A stretch of DNA of 64,000 nt from positions 310,001-374,000 of the forward strand of contig VGVH01000001.1 in assembly GCA_016874095.1 (NCBI GenBank). The letters run 5' to 3'. The notes beneath the pieces were generated by a model that was given only the letters and a program-made list of their open reading frames with translations, was not told where the DNA came from and ran no database searches. The stretch comes from Gammaproteobacteria bacterium (GTDB lineage Bacteria > Pseudomonadota > Gammaproteobacteria > Steroidobacterales > GCA-2729495). The position numbers and the translations under genes were made by a program. Position 1 is the stretch's first letter. Each line of letters begins with the position of its first letter. Shown one piece after another: positions 47,581 through 56,764 of the stretch.

Positions 47581-47593
47581 ATGCTCCCCGCGC

Positions 47594-47872
47594 ATGGCTG
47601 CTGGCCACAGCAAAGCCTGGTACGTGTATCTGGTCGAGTGTCGCGACGGCTCGCTCTACACCGGCATCGCCCGTGACGTGCAGACAAGGGTCGCGGCCCA
47701 CAACGACGGCGGCGGGGCGCGCTATACGCGCAGCCGCCGGCCCGTGCGGCTCGTCTACAAGGTTCGCATGGCCGGGAAGTCGCAGGCCCTGCGCCGCGAG
47801 CACGCGATCAAGCAACTGAAGGCAGCCGACAAGCGCCGGCTCGTCGCGCGCCGGCCGATCAAAGGCGCCTGA
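47594..47872 (+). CDS. GIY-YIG nuclease-superfamily protein (UPF0213/YhbQ-like)
   Basis: 92 residues. KAWYVYLVECRDGSLYTGIARDVQTRVAAHNDGGGARYTRSRRPVRLVYK has the GIY-YIG pattern as WYVYLVE...LYTGIA with the catalytic Arg, and ALRREHAIKQLKAADKRRLV holds the conserved Glu region. TATGCT ends 8 nt before the ATG with no Shine-Dalgarno. Its end overlaps the convergent TPR gene by 14 bp. Confidence 0.92.
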   Translation: MAAGHSKAWYVYLVECRDGSLYTGIARDVQTRVAAHNDGGGARYTRSRRPVRLVYKVRMAGKSQALRREHAIKQLKAADKRRLVARRPIKGA

Positions 47873-48164
47873 GGAAGACCCGCATTTCGCGCTCTGCCTG
47901 CTTGTCGCCTTTCCTGCCGGCGACCGCGATGCCCGACTCGAACGCGGCGCGAGCGCCCGCTACATCCCCCGCCGCGGCGCGCGCCTTGCCGAGCAGTTTC
48001 CAGGCGGCGGAGTACTCGGCGTCGATGGCGACGGCCTTTTCCAGATGGGCAATCGCCGCCGCGTGATCGCCCGCTGACAGCTGCTCGCTGCCGAGCGAGT
48101 AGCGCAGCAGTGCGCCGTCCTGTCCCTTCGCGAGCAGCGCCTCCAGCGCGGCGATGCGGCTCAT
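47859..48164 (-). CDS. small tetratricopeptide-repeat protein
   Basis: 101 residues. ALLRYSLGSEQLSAGDHAAAIAHLEKAVAIDAEYSAAWKLLGKARAAAGDVAGARAAFESGIAVAGRKGD contains about two TPR units. The ATG overlaps the trkH stop (ATGA), so it is translated from the trk transcript. Role unknown; similar small TPR proteins accompany transporters and sensors. Confidence 0.82.
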   Translation of the reverse strand: MSRIAALEALLAKGQDGALLRYSLGSEQLSAGDHAAAIAHLEKAVAIDAEYSAAWKLLGKARAAAGDVAGARAAFESGIAVAGRKGDKQAEREMRVFLRRL

Positions 48165-49612
48165 CGGCGCCAGAAGGCGGGCGAGATCAGCACGAACAAG
48201 GTGAAGATCTCGAGACGGCCGAGCACCATCGCGACAATGCATACCCACTTGTCGATGTCGGCCAGCGACTTGAAGTTGAAGGCTACCTCGCCGAGGCCCG
48301 GGCCGACGTTGTTGATCGTGGTGGCAATGGCCGAGAAGGCCGTCACCTGGTCGATCCCTGTGCCGGTCAGGACCAGAATCATCATGCCGAAGAGCACGAT
48401 GTAGATCGCGAAGAACCCCCACACGCCGTCCACTACGCGCTGTGGCACGACGGTGTCCCCGAGACGCACCGGTATCTCTGCGGCGGGATGGATCAGGCGC
48501 ATGATCTCGCGTGTACCCTGCCGGTAAAGCAGCATCCAGCGGATGACCTTCATGCCGCCGGAGGTCGAGCCGCCGCAGCCGCCGATGAACATGATGAACA
48601 CCAGCAGCACCGGCACCATTCCGGGCCATGAGGAGAAATCGGCTGTGGTGAAGCCGGTCGTAGTAACGACGGAGACCACATGGAAGAGGGAATCTATCAA
48701 GGCGATATGGGGTTCGCCGTAGTGCTCCGTTATCACGAGTATGGCGGCTACGAACAGGCAGACGGTCGCGACGATCGCCAGGTAGGTCCGCAGCTCCGCG
48801 TCGCCGCGGTAGGTGCGGAAGCTCCGGGCCTGGAAGGCCAGGAAGTGCAGCGAGAAATTCACGCCGCCCAGGATCATGAACACGATCGCGACGATGTCGA
48901 TCGCCGTGCTCTGGTAGTAGCCGATGCTCGCGTCGTGGGTGGAAAACCCGGCGGTCGACACCGTGGTGAAGCTGTGGCAGATCGCATCGAACGGCGACAT
49001 GCCGGCCGCCCAGTAAGACAGTGCGCAGAGGACGGTCACGATCAGGTAGACGTACCACAGCGCCTTGGCGGTCTCGGTGATGCGCGGCGTCAGCTTGGTG
49101 TCCTTGGTGGCGCCGGAGACCTCGGCGCGGTAGAGCTGGGCGCCGCCGACGCCAAGCATAGGCAGCACTGCGACGGCCAGCACCACGATGCCCATGCCGC
49201 CCAGCCATTGCAGCTGCGCCCGCCACCAGAGTATCGCGGGCGGCTGGTGGTCCAGGCCGGTGATGACGGTGGCGCCGGTCGTCGTGAGGCCCGATACCGC
49301 CTCGAACACCGCATCGGTGACAGACAGCTGTGGATCCTCCGCGAAGAGCAGTGGTGCACCGGCGAACAGGCTGAGAAAGATCCAGAAGCCGGCAACGACG
49401 AGAAACCCGTCGCGGGTGCGCAGGTCGCGGCTGTGCCAGCGCACCGGTGCCCAGATGGCGATGCCGGTCAGGAGCGTCACGAGGAACCCGGCTACGAACG
49501 CGGCGGCGCTGCCGTCCTGGTACCAGGCCGAGACGAACACCGGCGGCAGCATCGTCAGGCTGAACAGCATCAGCAGCAGCCCGAGGATCTGCTGGACGAC
49601 CTTGAGCTGCAT
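48161..49612 (-). CDS. trkH: Trk system potassium uptake protein TrkH
   Basis: 483 residues; four K+-channel-like M1-P-M2 repeats. Selectivity-type loops include VSGLTTTGATVITGLD, TVSTAGFSTHDASIGYYQS, VVTTTGFTTADFSS and TINNVGPGLGEVA. IMFIGGCGGSTSGGMKVIRWMLL is the family signature. Forms the membrane channel; gated by TrkA, encoded 10 bp upstream. Confidence 0.97.
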   Translation of the reverse strand: MQLKVVQQILGLLLMLFSLTMLPPVFVSAWYQDGSAAAFVAGFLVTLLTGIAIWAPVRWHSRDLRTRDGFLVVAGFWIFLSLFAGAPLLFAEDPQLSVTDAVFEAVSGLTTTGATVITGLDHQPPAILWWRAQLQWLGGMGIVVLAVAVLPMLGVGGAQLYRAEVSGATKDTKLTPRITETAKALWYVYLIVTVLCALSYWAAGMSPFDAICHSFTTVSTAGFSTHDASIGYYQSTAIDIVAIVFMILGGVNFSLHFLAFQARSFRTYRGDAELRTYLAIVATVCLFVAAILVITEHYGEPHIALIDSLFHVVSVVTTTGFTTADFSSWPGMVPVLLVFIMFIGGCGGSTSGGMKVIRWMLLYRQGTREIMRLIHPAAEIPVRLGDTVVPQRVVDGVWGFFAIYIVLFGMMILVLTGTGIDQVTAFSAIATTINNVGPGLGEVAFNFKSLADIDKWVCIVAMVLGRLEIFTLFVLISPAFWRR

Positions 49613-49622
49613 GCGCTGGCGG

Positions 49623-51002
49623 TTACCCGAAGCGGCGCGTGGCGACTTGGAACAGGCGCTCCACCTGATCGACCTGCCGGCGGTCGGTCAGGAAGAGGAT
49701 CACGTGGTCGTCGGCGCACACAACGGTATTGCGGTGCGCCTCCATCACGTCCTCGTCGCGCACGATCACGTTGATGCTGGTACCCGGAGGCAGCGGGATC
49801 TGGTCGATGCGCCTGCCGACCACCCTCGAGTTCTCCGGGGTACCGTGCGCGATCGCCTCGATCGCCTCGGCGCGACCGCGCCGCAGCGAGTGCACCTTGA
49901 CCATGTCGCCCTGCCGCGCCTGGGCGAGCAGGGTGCCGATCGTGATCTGCTGCGGCGATATCGCCACGTCGATGGTGCTCTTTTCCATCATTTCCGCATA
50001 CGACGGCCGGTTGATCAGCGCCATCACCTTCTTGCAGCCGAGATCCTTGGCGAGCATCGCGGAGAGGATGTTGGCCTCGTCGGCGTTCGTCACGGCGATG
50101 AACACGTCGGCGGCGTCGATGTTCTCCTCGAGCAGCAGGTTTTCGTCGGCCGCGTCGCCCGACAGCACGATGGTCTTCGCCAGGCGCTCGGCCAGCCGGC
50201 GGGCGCGGCTGCGGTCGCGCTCGATGATCTTGACGTTGTTGGTTTCCTCAAGCGCCGAGGCGAGCTGCATGCCGATATTGCCGCCGCCGGCGATCACCAC
50301 GCGCCGCACCGGCGGCTCGAGCCTGCGCATCTCCGCCATGACGGTGCGGATGTCGTTGCGCGCGGCGATGAAGAACACCTCGTCGCCTTCGCGGATCAGC
50401 GTCTCGCCATCGGCAGGCACGCTCTGGCCGTCACGGTATATCGCGGCGATACGCACCTCCACGTTCGGGATGTGGGTCTTGAGATCGCGGATGCGCTGGT
50501 TGACGAGCAGGCCGTCGCGCCGTGCCCTCACGCCGACCAGGCGGACGCGCCCGTCGGCGAAGTCGAGCACCTGGAAGGCGCCCGGGTAGCGGATCAGCTG
50601 CTGGATGTACTGCGTGACGAGCAGTTCCGGGCTGATGCGCACGTCGACGGCGACGGCGTCGCTCGCGAACAGCTCCTCGTGGGTGATGTACTGGGCCGAG
50701 CGGATGCGGGCGATCTTTTTGCCGATGTTGAACACGCGGTGCGCGACTTCACAGGCCACCATGTTCACTTCGTCGCTGTTGGTGACGGCAATCACCATGT
50801 CGGCGGCGGCGCCGCCGGCCCGCTCCAGCGTGTCGGGATGGGCGCCGTGACCGACGACCGTGCGTACGTCGAGGCGGTCCTGCAGTTCCCGCAGCACGGC
50901 GGGATCGTGGTCGATGATGGTGACTTCGTTGGCTTCCTGCCGGGCGAGCTGGTTCGCGGCTGACGAACCGACCTGGCCGGCGCCGACGATGATGATCTTC
51001 AT
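49623..51002 (-). CDS. trkA: Trk system potassium uptake regulatory protein TrkA
   Basis: 459 residues with two RCK_N/RCK_C pairs. First NAD(H)-binding motif MKIIIVGAGQVGSSAANQLA, second VVIAGGGNIGMQLASALE. TAGACT (51014-51009 on the minus strand) ends 6 nt before the ATG, and its TAG is the stop codon of uvrD, so trkA may be both cotranscribed with uvrD and started leaderless. Confidence 0.97.
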   Translation of the reverse strand: MKIIIVGAGQVGSSAANQLARQEANEVTIIDHDPAVLRELQDRLDVRTVVGHGAHPDTLERAGGAAADMVIAVTNSDEVNMVACEVAHRVFNIGKKIARIRSAQYITHEELFASDAVAVDVRISPELLVTQYIQQLIRYPGAFQVLDFADGRVRLVGVRARRDGLLVNQRIRDLKTHIPNVEVRIAAIYRDGQSVPADGETLIREGDEVFFIAARNDIRTVMAEMRRLEPPVRRVVIAGGGNIGMQLASALEETNNVKIIERDRSRARRLAERLAKTIVLSGDAADENLLLEENIDAADVFIAVTNADEANILSAMLAKDLGCKKVMALINRPSYAEMMEKSTIDVAISPQQITIGTLLAQARQGDMVKVHSLRRGRAEAIEAIAHGTPENSRVVGRRIDQIPLPPGTSINVIVRDEDVMEAHRNTVVCADDHVILFLTDRRQVDQVERLFQVATRRFG

Positions 51003-51011
51003 GCGGCGAGT

Positions 51012-53195
51012 CTACATGAGCTCGAGATTGGCGTAGGACATCACCAGCCACTTGGCGCCGCCGTTCTCGAAGTTCACCTGCACGCGCGCGTGGGCGCCGT
51101 TGCCTTCGCAGTTGAGCACCACGCCCTCGCCGAACTTGCCGTGGCGCACGCGCTGGCCGAGTCGCACCGGTTGCTCGGGGTCCTGCAGGCCGCTGCCCGC
51201 GTGGCCGGGCGCCTGCCGCTGGTAGACCGGGCGGGACACCCTGATCTGCGGACGCAGTTCCTCGACCAGCTCGGCCGGGATCTCGCGGATGAAGCGCGAG
51301 GGTTGGGCGAAGCTGTCGACGCCGTGCAGGCGGCGCTGCTCGGCATGGGTCAGGTACAGCTCGCTCATGGCCCGGGTCGCGCCGACGTAGCAGAGGCGGC
51401 GCTCCTCCTCCAGGCCCTCGGCATCCTCGAGCGTGCGGCGGTGGGGGAAAAGGCCATCCTCCATGCCGGCCAGGAAGACCACCGGGAACTCCAGGCCCTT
51501 GGCCGAGTGCATGGTCATGAGTTGCACGCAGTCGTCCCACTCGCTGCCCTCGGCTGCGCCCGACTCGAGGACGGTATGGGCGAGGAAGGCGTCCAGCGGA
51601 GACAGCTCCTCATCCGGTTCGCCCGGCATCTCGGCCGGGTCGAAGCTGCGCGCGGCGCTCACCAGTTCCTCCAGATTCTCGATCCGTGCCTCGGCCCGGT
51701 CCCGCTCCTCCTTCTGGAAGTGGGGAATCAGCCCCGAGCGCTGCACGACGTGGTCCACCTTCTCGTGAAGTTCGATGCCGGCGGTATCGCGGTCCATCTG
51801 GTCGATGAGGGCGAGGAAGTCGTAGACGGCCTTCGCCGCGCGACCCGACAGCTGCCCGCCAGCCGCGCTCTGCGCCGCGCGCCACAGCGGGATGCCGTTG
51901 GCGCGGGCGTAACCGCGGATCTCGTCGACCGTCCGCGCGCCGATGCCGCGGGTCGGGACGTTGACCACGCGCTCGAACGAGGGGTCGTCGTCGCGGTTGG
52001 ACGTGAGCCGCAGGTAGGCCAGCGCGTCCTTGATCTCGGCCCGCTCGAAGAACCGCAGGCCGCCGTACACGCGGTACGGGATGCCCGCATGCAGCATCGC
52101 CTCCTCGAACACGCGCGACTGCGCGTTGGAGCGGTACAGGATGGCCGCCTCGTCGCGCCGGTGCCCGGCGGCGACGAAGGAGCGGATGCGCTCGGTGATG
52201 AACTGCGCTTCCTCCCGCTCGTTGTAGGCGCTGAAGATGCGGATCGGCGCGCCGGCGCCGGCCTCCGTCCACAGCTCCTTGCCGATGCGGCCCGAGTTGT
52301 TGGCGATGAGCGCGTTGGCGGCGCGGAGGATGGTGCCGGTGGACCGGTAGTTCTGCTCGAGCTTGACGAGCTGTGCCGCCGGGAAGTCCCGCCGGAAGCG
52401 GTTCAGGTGTTCAGTGCGGGCGCCGCGCCAGCGGTAGATCGACTGGTCGTCGTCGCCGACGGCGAAGGGCAGGCCGTCGGTGCCAGACAGCGCCAGCAGC
52501 CAGGCGTACTGGATGGCGTTCGTGTCCTGGAACTCGTCGACGAGCACATGCCGGAAGCGGCGCTGGTAGCTCGCCAGGATGTCCGGGTTCCGCGCCCAGA
52601 GCTCGTGCGCGCGGAGCAGCAGCTCGGCGAAATCCACGACGCCGGCGCGCTCGCAGGCCTCCTGGTAGACGCGGTAGAGATGGATCATCTGCCGGCGGTT
52701 GATGTCGCCCTCATCGCGCAGCTGCTCCGGTCGCCGGCCCTCGTCCTTCTGGTTGTTGATGAACCACTGGATTTCGCGTGGCACCCAGGTGCTCTCGTCG
52801 AGTTCCAGCCCCTTCAGGATCCGCTTGATGAGGCGTTGCTGGTCCTCGGCATCGAGGATCTGGAAGGTCTGCGGCAGGCCCGCTTCGCGCCAGTGCCGGC
52901 GGAGCAAACGATGGGCGAGGCCGTGGAAAGTGCCGACCCAGAGATTCTGCACCGGGATGCCGAGCAGCTGCTCGATGCGACCGCGCATCTCGGCAGCCGC
53001 CTTGTTGGTGAACGTGACCGCCAGGATGCCGTAGGGCGAAACCCCCTCGACCTGGATCAGCCAGGCGATCCGGTGGACGAGCACGCGGGTCTTGCCGCTG
53101 CCCGCGCCGGCCACGACGAGCATGGGCGACTGCGGCGCAGTGACGGCCGCGCGCTGCGCGTCGTTGAGCGGCGCGATGATCGGAGTAACGTCCAT
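51012..53195 (-). CDS. uvrD: DNA helicase II (UvrD/PcrA type)
   Basis: 727 residues, superfamily 1A. Motif I VVAGAGSGKTRVLVHR, Ia AVTFTNKAAAEMRGR, II LVDEFQDTNAIQYAW, III GDDDQSIYRWRGA, IV LEQNYRST, V TMHSAKGLEFPVVFLAG, VI EERRLCYVGATRA. The C-terminal Tudor-like RVRHGKFGEGVVLNCEG is present. Acts in mismatch and excision repair. TAGAAT (53207-53202) ends 6 nt before the ATG. Confidence 0.97.
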   Translation of the reverse strand: MDVTPIIAPLNDAQRAAVTAPQSPMLVVAGAGSGKTRVLVHRIAWLIQVEGVSPYGILAVTFTNKAAAEMRGRIEQLLGIPVQNLWVGTFHGLAHRLLRRHWREAGLPQTFQILDAEDQQRLIKRILKGLELDESTWVPREIQWFINNQKDEGRRPEQLRDEGDINRRQMIHLYRVYQEACERAGVVDFAELLLRAHELWARNPDILASYQRRFRHVLVDEFQDTNAIQYAWLLALSGTDGLPFAVGDDDQSIYRWRGARTEHLNRFRRDFPAAQLVKLEQNYRSTGTILRAANALIANNSGRIGKELWTEAGAGAPIRIFSAYNEREEAQFITERIRSFVAAGHRRDEAAILYRSNAQSRVFEEAMLHAGIPYRVYGGLRFFERAEIKDALAYLRLTSNRDDDPSFERVVNVPTRGIGARTVDEIRGYARANGIPLWRAAQSAAGGQLSGRAAKAVYDFLALIDQMDRDTAGIELHEKVDHVVQRSGLIPHFQKEERDRAEARIENLEELVSAARSFDPAEMPGEPDEELSPLDAFLAHTVLESGAAEGSEWDDCVQLMTMHSAKGLEFPVVFLAGMEDGLFPHRRTLEDAEGLEEERRLCYVGATRAMSELYLTHAEQRRLHGVDSFAQPSRFIREIPAELVEELRPQIRVSRPVYQRQAPGHAGSGLQDPEQPVRLGQRVRHGKFGEGVVLNCEGNGAHARVQVNFENGGAKWLVMSYANLELM

Positions 53196-53201
53196 CGGCG
53201 A

Positions 53202-53207
53202 ATTCTA
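53202..53207 (-). promoter_or_regulatory. -10 box TAGAAT, leaderless-type start for uvrD
   Basis: On the minus strand TAGAAT, 6-nt spacer TCGCCG, then the ATG at 53195. No LexA-type operator (CTG-N10-CAG) was seen here. Confidence 0.5.
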
Positions 53208-53315
53208 CCAGCCGCCCGAGTGGCGGGAATCCAGGCGAACAGGCGAGATTCGCGGCGTGAATCTTCCGAGCGATGCCGCAGACTGTTGCCTGACACCGGC
53301 GCTGCCGGCGACGAA

Positions 53316-55148
53316 CTAGTTGCCCGCAATTGCGCGCAGAAACGCTTCGGCGTAGCGCTCGAGCTTCACCTGGCCGACGCCGGTGATCTCGAGCAGGGCA
53401 TCGGCCGTGGCCGGACGCCGACGGCTCATCTCGAGCAGCGTGGTGTCGCCGAACACCACGTAGGGCGGCACGCCCTGCGCGTCGGCGAGTTCGCGGCGCA
53501 GGCTGCGCAGGCGCTCGAACAGCTGCTGGTCGGCGTCCGCCAGCGGCGATTCGGCGACGGCCTGTTTCGCCCGCTTGCCCTTCGGGGTCTTCGCCGTGGC
53601 CTTCCGCTTCACGCGCGGCCGGGCCAGCTCGAGAGTGGTCTCCCCGCGCAGCAGCGGCCGCGCCGTATCGGTCAGCTTCAGCACCGACCAGTTGGCGATG
53701 TCCTGGTACAGGAACCCCCGGTGGATCAGCTGGCGGAAGATCGACATCCACTCGGTTTCGCCGAGATCGCGGCCGATGCCGTAGGTGGACAACCGGTCGT
53801 GGCCGAGCTGGCGGATGCGATCGGAATCAGCGCCGCGGAGAACGTCGATCACATGCTTCATGCCGAAGCGCGATCCGACCCGAAACACGCAGGACAGGGC
53901 CTTGCGCGCGGCCTCGGTGCCGTCGAAAGTCTCCGGCGGGTTCAGGCAGACGTCGCAGTTGCCGCAGGCCTCGGCGAGCGACTCGCCGAAGTAGCCCAGC
54001 AACACCCGGCGCCGGCAGGTGAGGCTCTCGGCAAAGGCCACCATCGCGCCGAGCTTGTAGGTCTCGATGCGCCGCTGGTCCTCGTCCGCGGTGTTCTCGA
54101 TCATCTGCCGGGCAAGGACCACGTCCTGGGCGCCGTAGAGAAGCAGCGCCTCGGCGGGCAGGCTGTCGCGCCCGGCGCGGCCGGTCTCCTGGTAGTAGCC
54201 CTCGATATGACGCGGCATGTCGTGGTGGACGACGAAGCGCACGTTCGGTTTGTCGATGCCCATGCCGAAGGCCACCGTCGCGACGACGATCTGCACGTCG
54301 TCGCGGAGAAATCGCTCCTGCACGTCGTCGCGCGTGGTCGCGCCGAGCCCGGCGTGGTAGGCGGCGGCCTGGAAGCCATGGCCGCAGAGCTGCGCCGCGA
54401 CTTCCTCGACGCGGCGGCGCGACAGTGCATAGACGATGCCCGACTCCCGACCCTGCCCCAGCAGGAACCGCAACAGCTGCTCGGCGGGCCGTTGTTTCTC
54501 GAGCACGCTGTAGCGGATGTTGGGGCGGTCGAAGCTGGTGATGTGCCGGCCAGGCTCCTCGAGCCGCAGCACGCGGATGATGTCCTCGCGCGTCTGCGGA
54601 TCGGCAGTCGCCGTGAGGGCGGCCATCGGAACGCCGGGCAGGCGCTCGCGCAGTTCGCCGAGCTGCGCATACTCGGGCCGGAAGTCATGTCCCCACTGCG
54701 ACACGCAGTGCGCCTCATCGACGGCGAGCAACGCGACTTCGACGCCATCCAGCCGGGCGAGGAACTCCGGGCTCATCAGTCGCTCCGGAGCGACGTAGAG
54801 GAGGTCGAGTTCGCCCGCATGGAGCCGGGCCAGCACGCGCCGCGCTTCCGCTGCCTCGAGCGAGGAGTTGTAGTAGGCCGCGCGCACGCCGAGGTCGACG
54901 AGGCCGTCGACCTGGTCCTTCATCAGCGAGATGAGCGGCGAGACGACGATGCCGACCCCGGGCCGCAGCAGCGCCGCGAGCTGGAAGCACAACGACTTGC
55001 CGCCGCCAGTCGGCATGAGCACGAAGGCATCGCGGCCGCCGAGCAGGTCCTCGACGGCCTCGCGCTGGCGGGGCCTGAATTCATGCAGGCCGAAAACCCT
55101 GCGCAGGGTTTCCTCGAGCGAACGGGCGGGAGTCCGGGGATCGTGCAT
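53316..55148 (-). CDS. recQ: ATP-dependent DNA helicase RecQ
   Basis: 610 residues. Helicase motifs: FGLHEFRPRQREAVEDLLGG (motif 0), LMPTGGGKSLCFQLAA (I), VDEAHCVSQWGHDFRPEY (II), ALTATAD (III), VATVAFGMGIDKPNVRFVVHHDMP and QETGRAGRD (V, VI). The RQC zinc-binding Cys cluster (CRRRVLLGYFGE...CGNCDVC) and a C-terminal HRDC domain follow. The ATG at 55148 gives MHDPRTPARSLEETL; a TTG at 55172 is the longer alternative. Confidence 0.96.
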   Translation of the reverse strand: MHDPRTPARSLEETLRRVFGLHEFRPRQREAVEDLLGGRDAFVLMPTGGGKSLCFQLAALLRPGVGIVVSPLISLMKDQVDGLVDLGVRAAYYNSSLEAAEARRVLARLHAGELDLLYVAPERLMSPEFLARLDGVEVALLAVDEAHCVSQWGHDFRPEYAQLGELRERLPGVPMAALTATADPQTREDIIRVLRLEEPGRHITSFDRPNIRYSVLEKQRPAEQLLRFLLGQGRESGIVYALSRRRVEEVAAQLCGHGFQAAAYHAGLGATTRDDVQERFLRDDVQIVVATVAFGMGIDKPNVRFVVHHDMPRHIEGYYQETGRAGRDSLPAEALLLYGAQDVVLARQMIENTADEDQRRIETYKLGAMVAFAESLTCRRRVLLGYFGESLAEACGNCDVCLNPPETFDGTEAARKALSCVFRVGSRFGMKHVIDVLRGADSDRIRQLGHDRLSTYGIGRDLGETEWMSIFRQLIHRGFLYQDIANWSVLKLTDTARPLLRGETTLELARPRVKRKATAKTPKGKRAKQAVAESPLADADQQLFERLRSLRRELADAQGVPPYVVFGDTTLLEMSRRRPATADALLEITGVGQVKLERYAEAFLRAIAGN

Positions 55149-55168
55149 GGATCGCGGCAGCGGGCCGG

Positions 55169-56764
55169 TCAACGGACGCGGAAGATCCTGACCGGCAGGC
55201 CGATGGCCACCCAGGGAGCCTGGTCGGCCTCGTAGACCTTCTCGCCGCTGCGCATGATCGCCTCGTAGGTGGCGATTGTGCGCTGGTAGCGCTCGGCCTC
55301 TGCGAGCCGCCGATCATAGTGATTGGCGATGACGACGTAGTCGATACCCTGTCGGGCGATGAACCCGGGATCGGCCAGCGTGCCGACGATGCCCCGCGGC
55401 ACCGCGAACCGCCGCCCCTGCGTATCGAGCCGCCAGATGCGGCCTTGCTCCACGGTGTACAGGCGGTAACGATCCGCCGGCAGCTGCGGCGTGTAGCTCT
55501 CCGCCAGGATGGCGCTGCCGGCCGGTACGTTCTCGAGTATCCAGCGCGAGGCCATGTCGCGGCTGTCGTCGCGCGCGGTCGCGACGGTCCAGGGCAGCGA
55601 CGCCATCGTCGGCTGTATCAGCGCCACGGCCGTCACCACCAGCACCATGGCGGACACTGCGCGCGCGCCGCTGCGGGCGCGGAGCGCGTCAGCGGCTGAC
55701 GACAGGCCGAGGGCTGCCAGCGCCACCACGAACGGCAGGGCCGGCAGCGCCCAGCGGTCCCAGCGCAGGCTCAATGACGAGATGAAAGCGAGATACACGG
55801 CCAATGCGAGCAGCGCCAGCTGGCCCGAACGGTGCCGTCGAGTCAGCGCATGCCAGGCGCCGGCGACTGCCAGCACTGCCCCGATCGCGCCGATGTCGGT
55901 CAGGATCGGTCCGCCCAGGTAACTGGCCAGCGCAGGGAGAAAGCCTTCCGAAGTCCCGCTCAGATGGTAGGTCCGCGCCTCGAAATTCAGGTCGCGCAAG
56001 ACGACCAGCGGCGAGACGAGGAGATAGGGGGAGCCGACCGCGATGCCTGCGATGGTCGCGCCGCCGGCTGCTGCCAGTCTCGGGAATTCCGCCCAGACAG
56101 GCGAGGAGCGGTCGCGGAGCCGCAGCAGGTGGGCGCCGATGATCACGAGGCTGAACACCGCAGCCGGGTACTTCGTCGCGATCGCGAGGCCGAGACAGAA
56201 ACCTGCCGCAAGGTAGTCGCGCCAGCGCCCCACCGTCGCGACGGAGAGGACCGCCAGCATTGCCAGCAACACGAAGAAGGTCATCACCATGTCGGAGCGG
56301 GCGATGATGGACAGCTGCGTATGCAGCATGCTGGCGGCGAGCAGGCCGGTTGCCAGCATCGCGCCCGCCCCGCCGGCAATGCGCCGCGCGAACTGCCAGG
56401 CAAGCACCAGCGTTCCCGTCGCGAACAGGACGATCACGACGCGCGCGGCGAGAAACCACGGCGAAGGATCTTCCCGGAAGGCCGCTGCCGCCGCTGCCAG
56501 GTCGCTGCTGCCGACGATCTCGAGCGCGCCGAATGCGGCGAGAAAGCTGTAGATGGCCGTCGACCCGGGATGGCCGAACCAGCCGGGATCGAGGTTGCCG
56601 CTCTGGAGCATGGCGAAGGCGCGTTGCACGAAGTCCGGCTCGTCCGGGTCGTACACGAACGGCAGCCCCCAGTCGATGGCGTACAGCCGCAGCCCGAGGC
56701 CAGTCAGCGCGAGCAGCAATGCGCCAAGCGTGAACCAGCGATTGACGTCGTGATCGCGGATCAC
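55169..56764 (-). CDS. glycosyltransferase 39 / PMT-like membrane protein
   Basis: 531 residues, about ten to twelve helices. The N-terminal loop has WGLPFVYDPDEPDFVQRAFAML with the acidic pair typical of the polyprenyl-phosphate-dependent GT-C glycosyltransferases, followed by GWFGHPGSTAIYSFLA. The C-terminal soluble part (NVPAGSAILAESYTPQLP, DYVVIANHYDRRLAEAERYQR) resembles ArnT/PMT periplasmic domains. The GTG start overlaps the ctaA stop (GTGA). Acceptor unknown. Confidence 0.82.
   Translation of the reverse strand: MIRDHDVNRWFTLGALLLALTGLGLRLYAIDWGLPFVYDPDEPDFVQRAFAMLQSGNLDPGWFGHPGSTAIYSFLAAFGALEIVGSSDLAAAAAAFREDPSPWFLAARVVIVLFATGTLVLAWQFARRIAGGAGAMLATGLLAASMLHTQLSIIARSDMVMTFFVLLAMLAVLSVATVGRWRDYLAAGFCLGLAIATKYPAAVFSLVIIGAHLLRLRDRSSPVWAEFPRLAAAGGATIAGIAVGSPYLLVSPLVVLRDLNFEARTYHLSGTSEGFLPALASYLGGPILTDIGAIGAVLAVAGAWHALTRRHRSGQLALLALAVYLAFISSLSLRWDRWALPALPFVVALAALGLSSAADALRARSGARAVSAMVLVVTAVALIQPTMASLPWTVATARDDSRDMASRWILENVPAGSAILAESYTPQLPADRYRLYTVEQGRIWRLDTQGRRFAVPRGIVGTLADPGFIARQGIDYVVIANHYDRRLAEAERYQRTIATYEAIMRSGEKVYEADQAPWVAIGLPVRIFRVR

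Noticed and set aside
51090..55235. 1381-codon open frame on the plus strand opposite uvrD and recQ
   Set aside because: It is antisense to two clear helicase genes with all motifs intact. GC-rich third positions keep the opposite frame open; the translation has low-complexity Arg/Ala/Val/Glu composition and no family.
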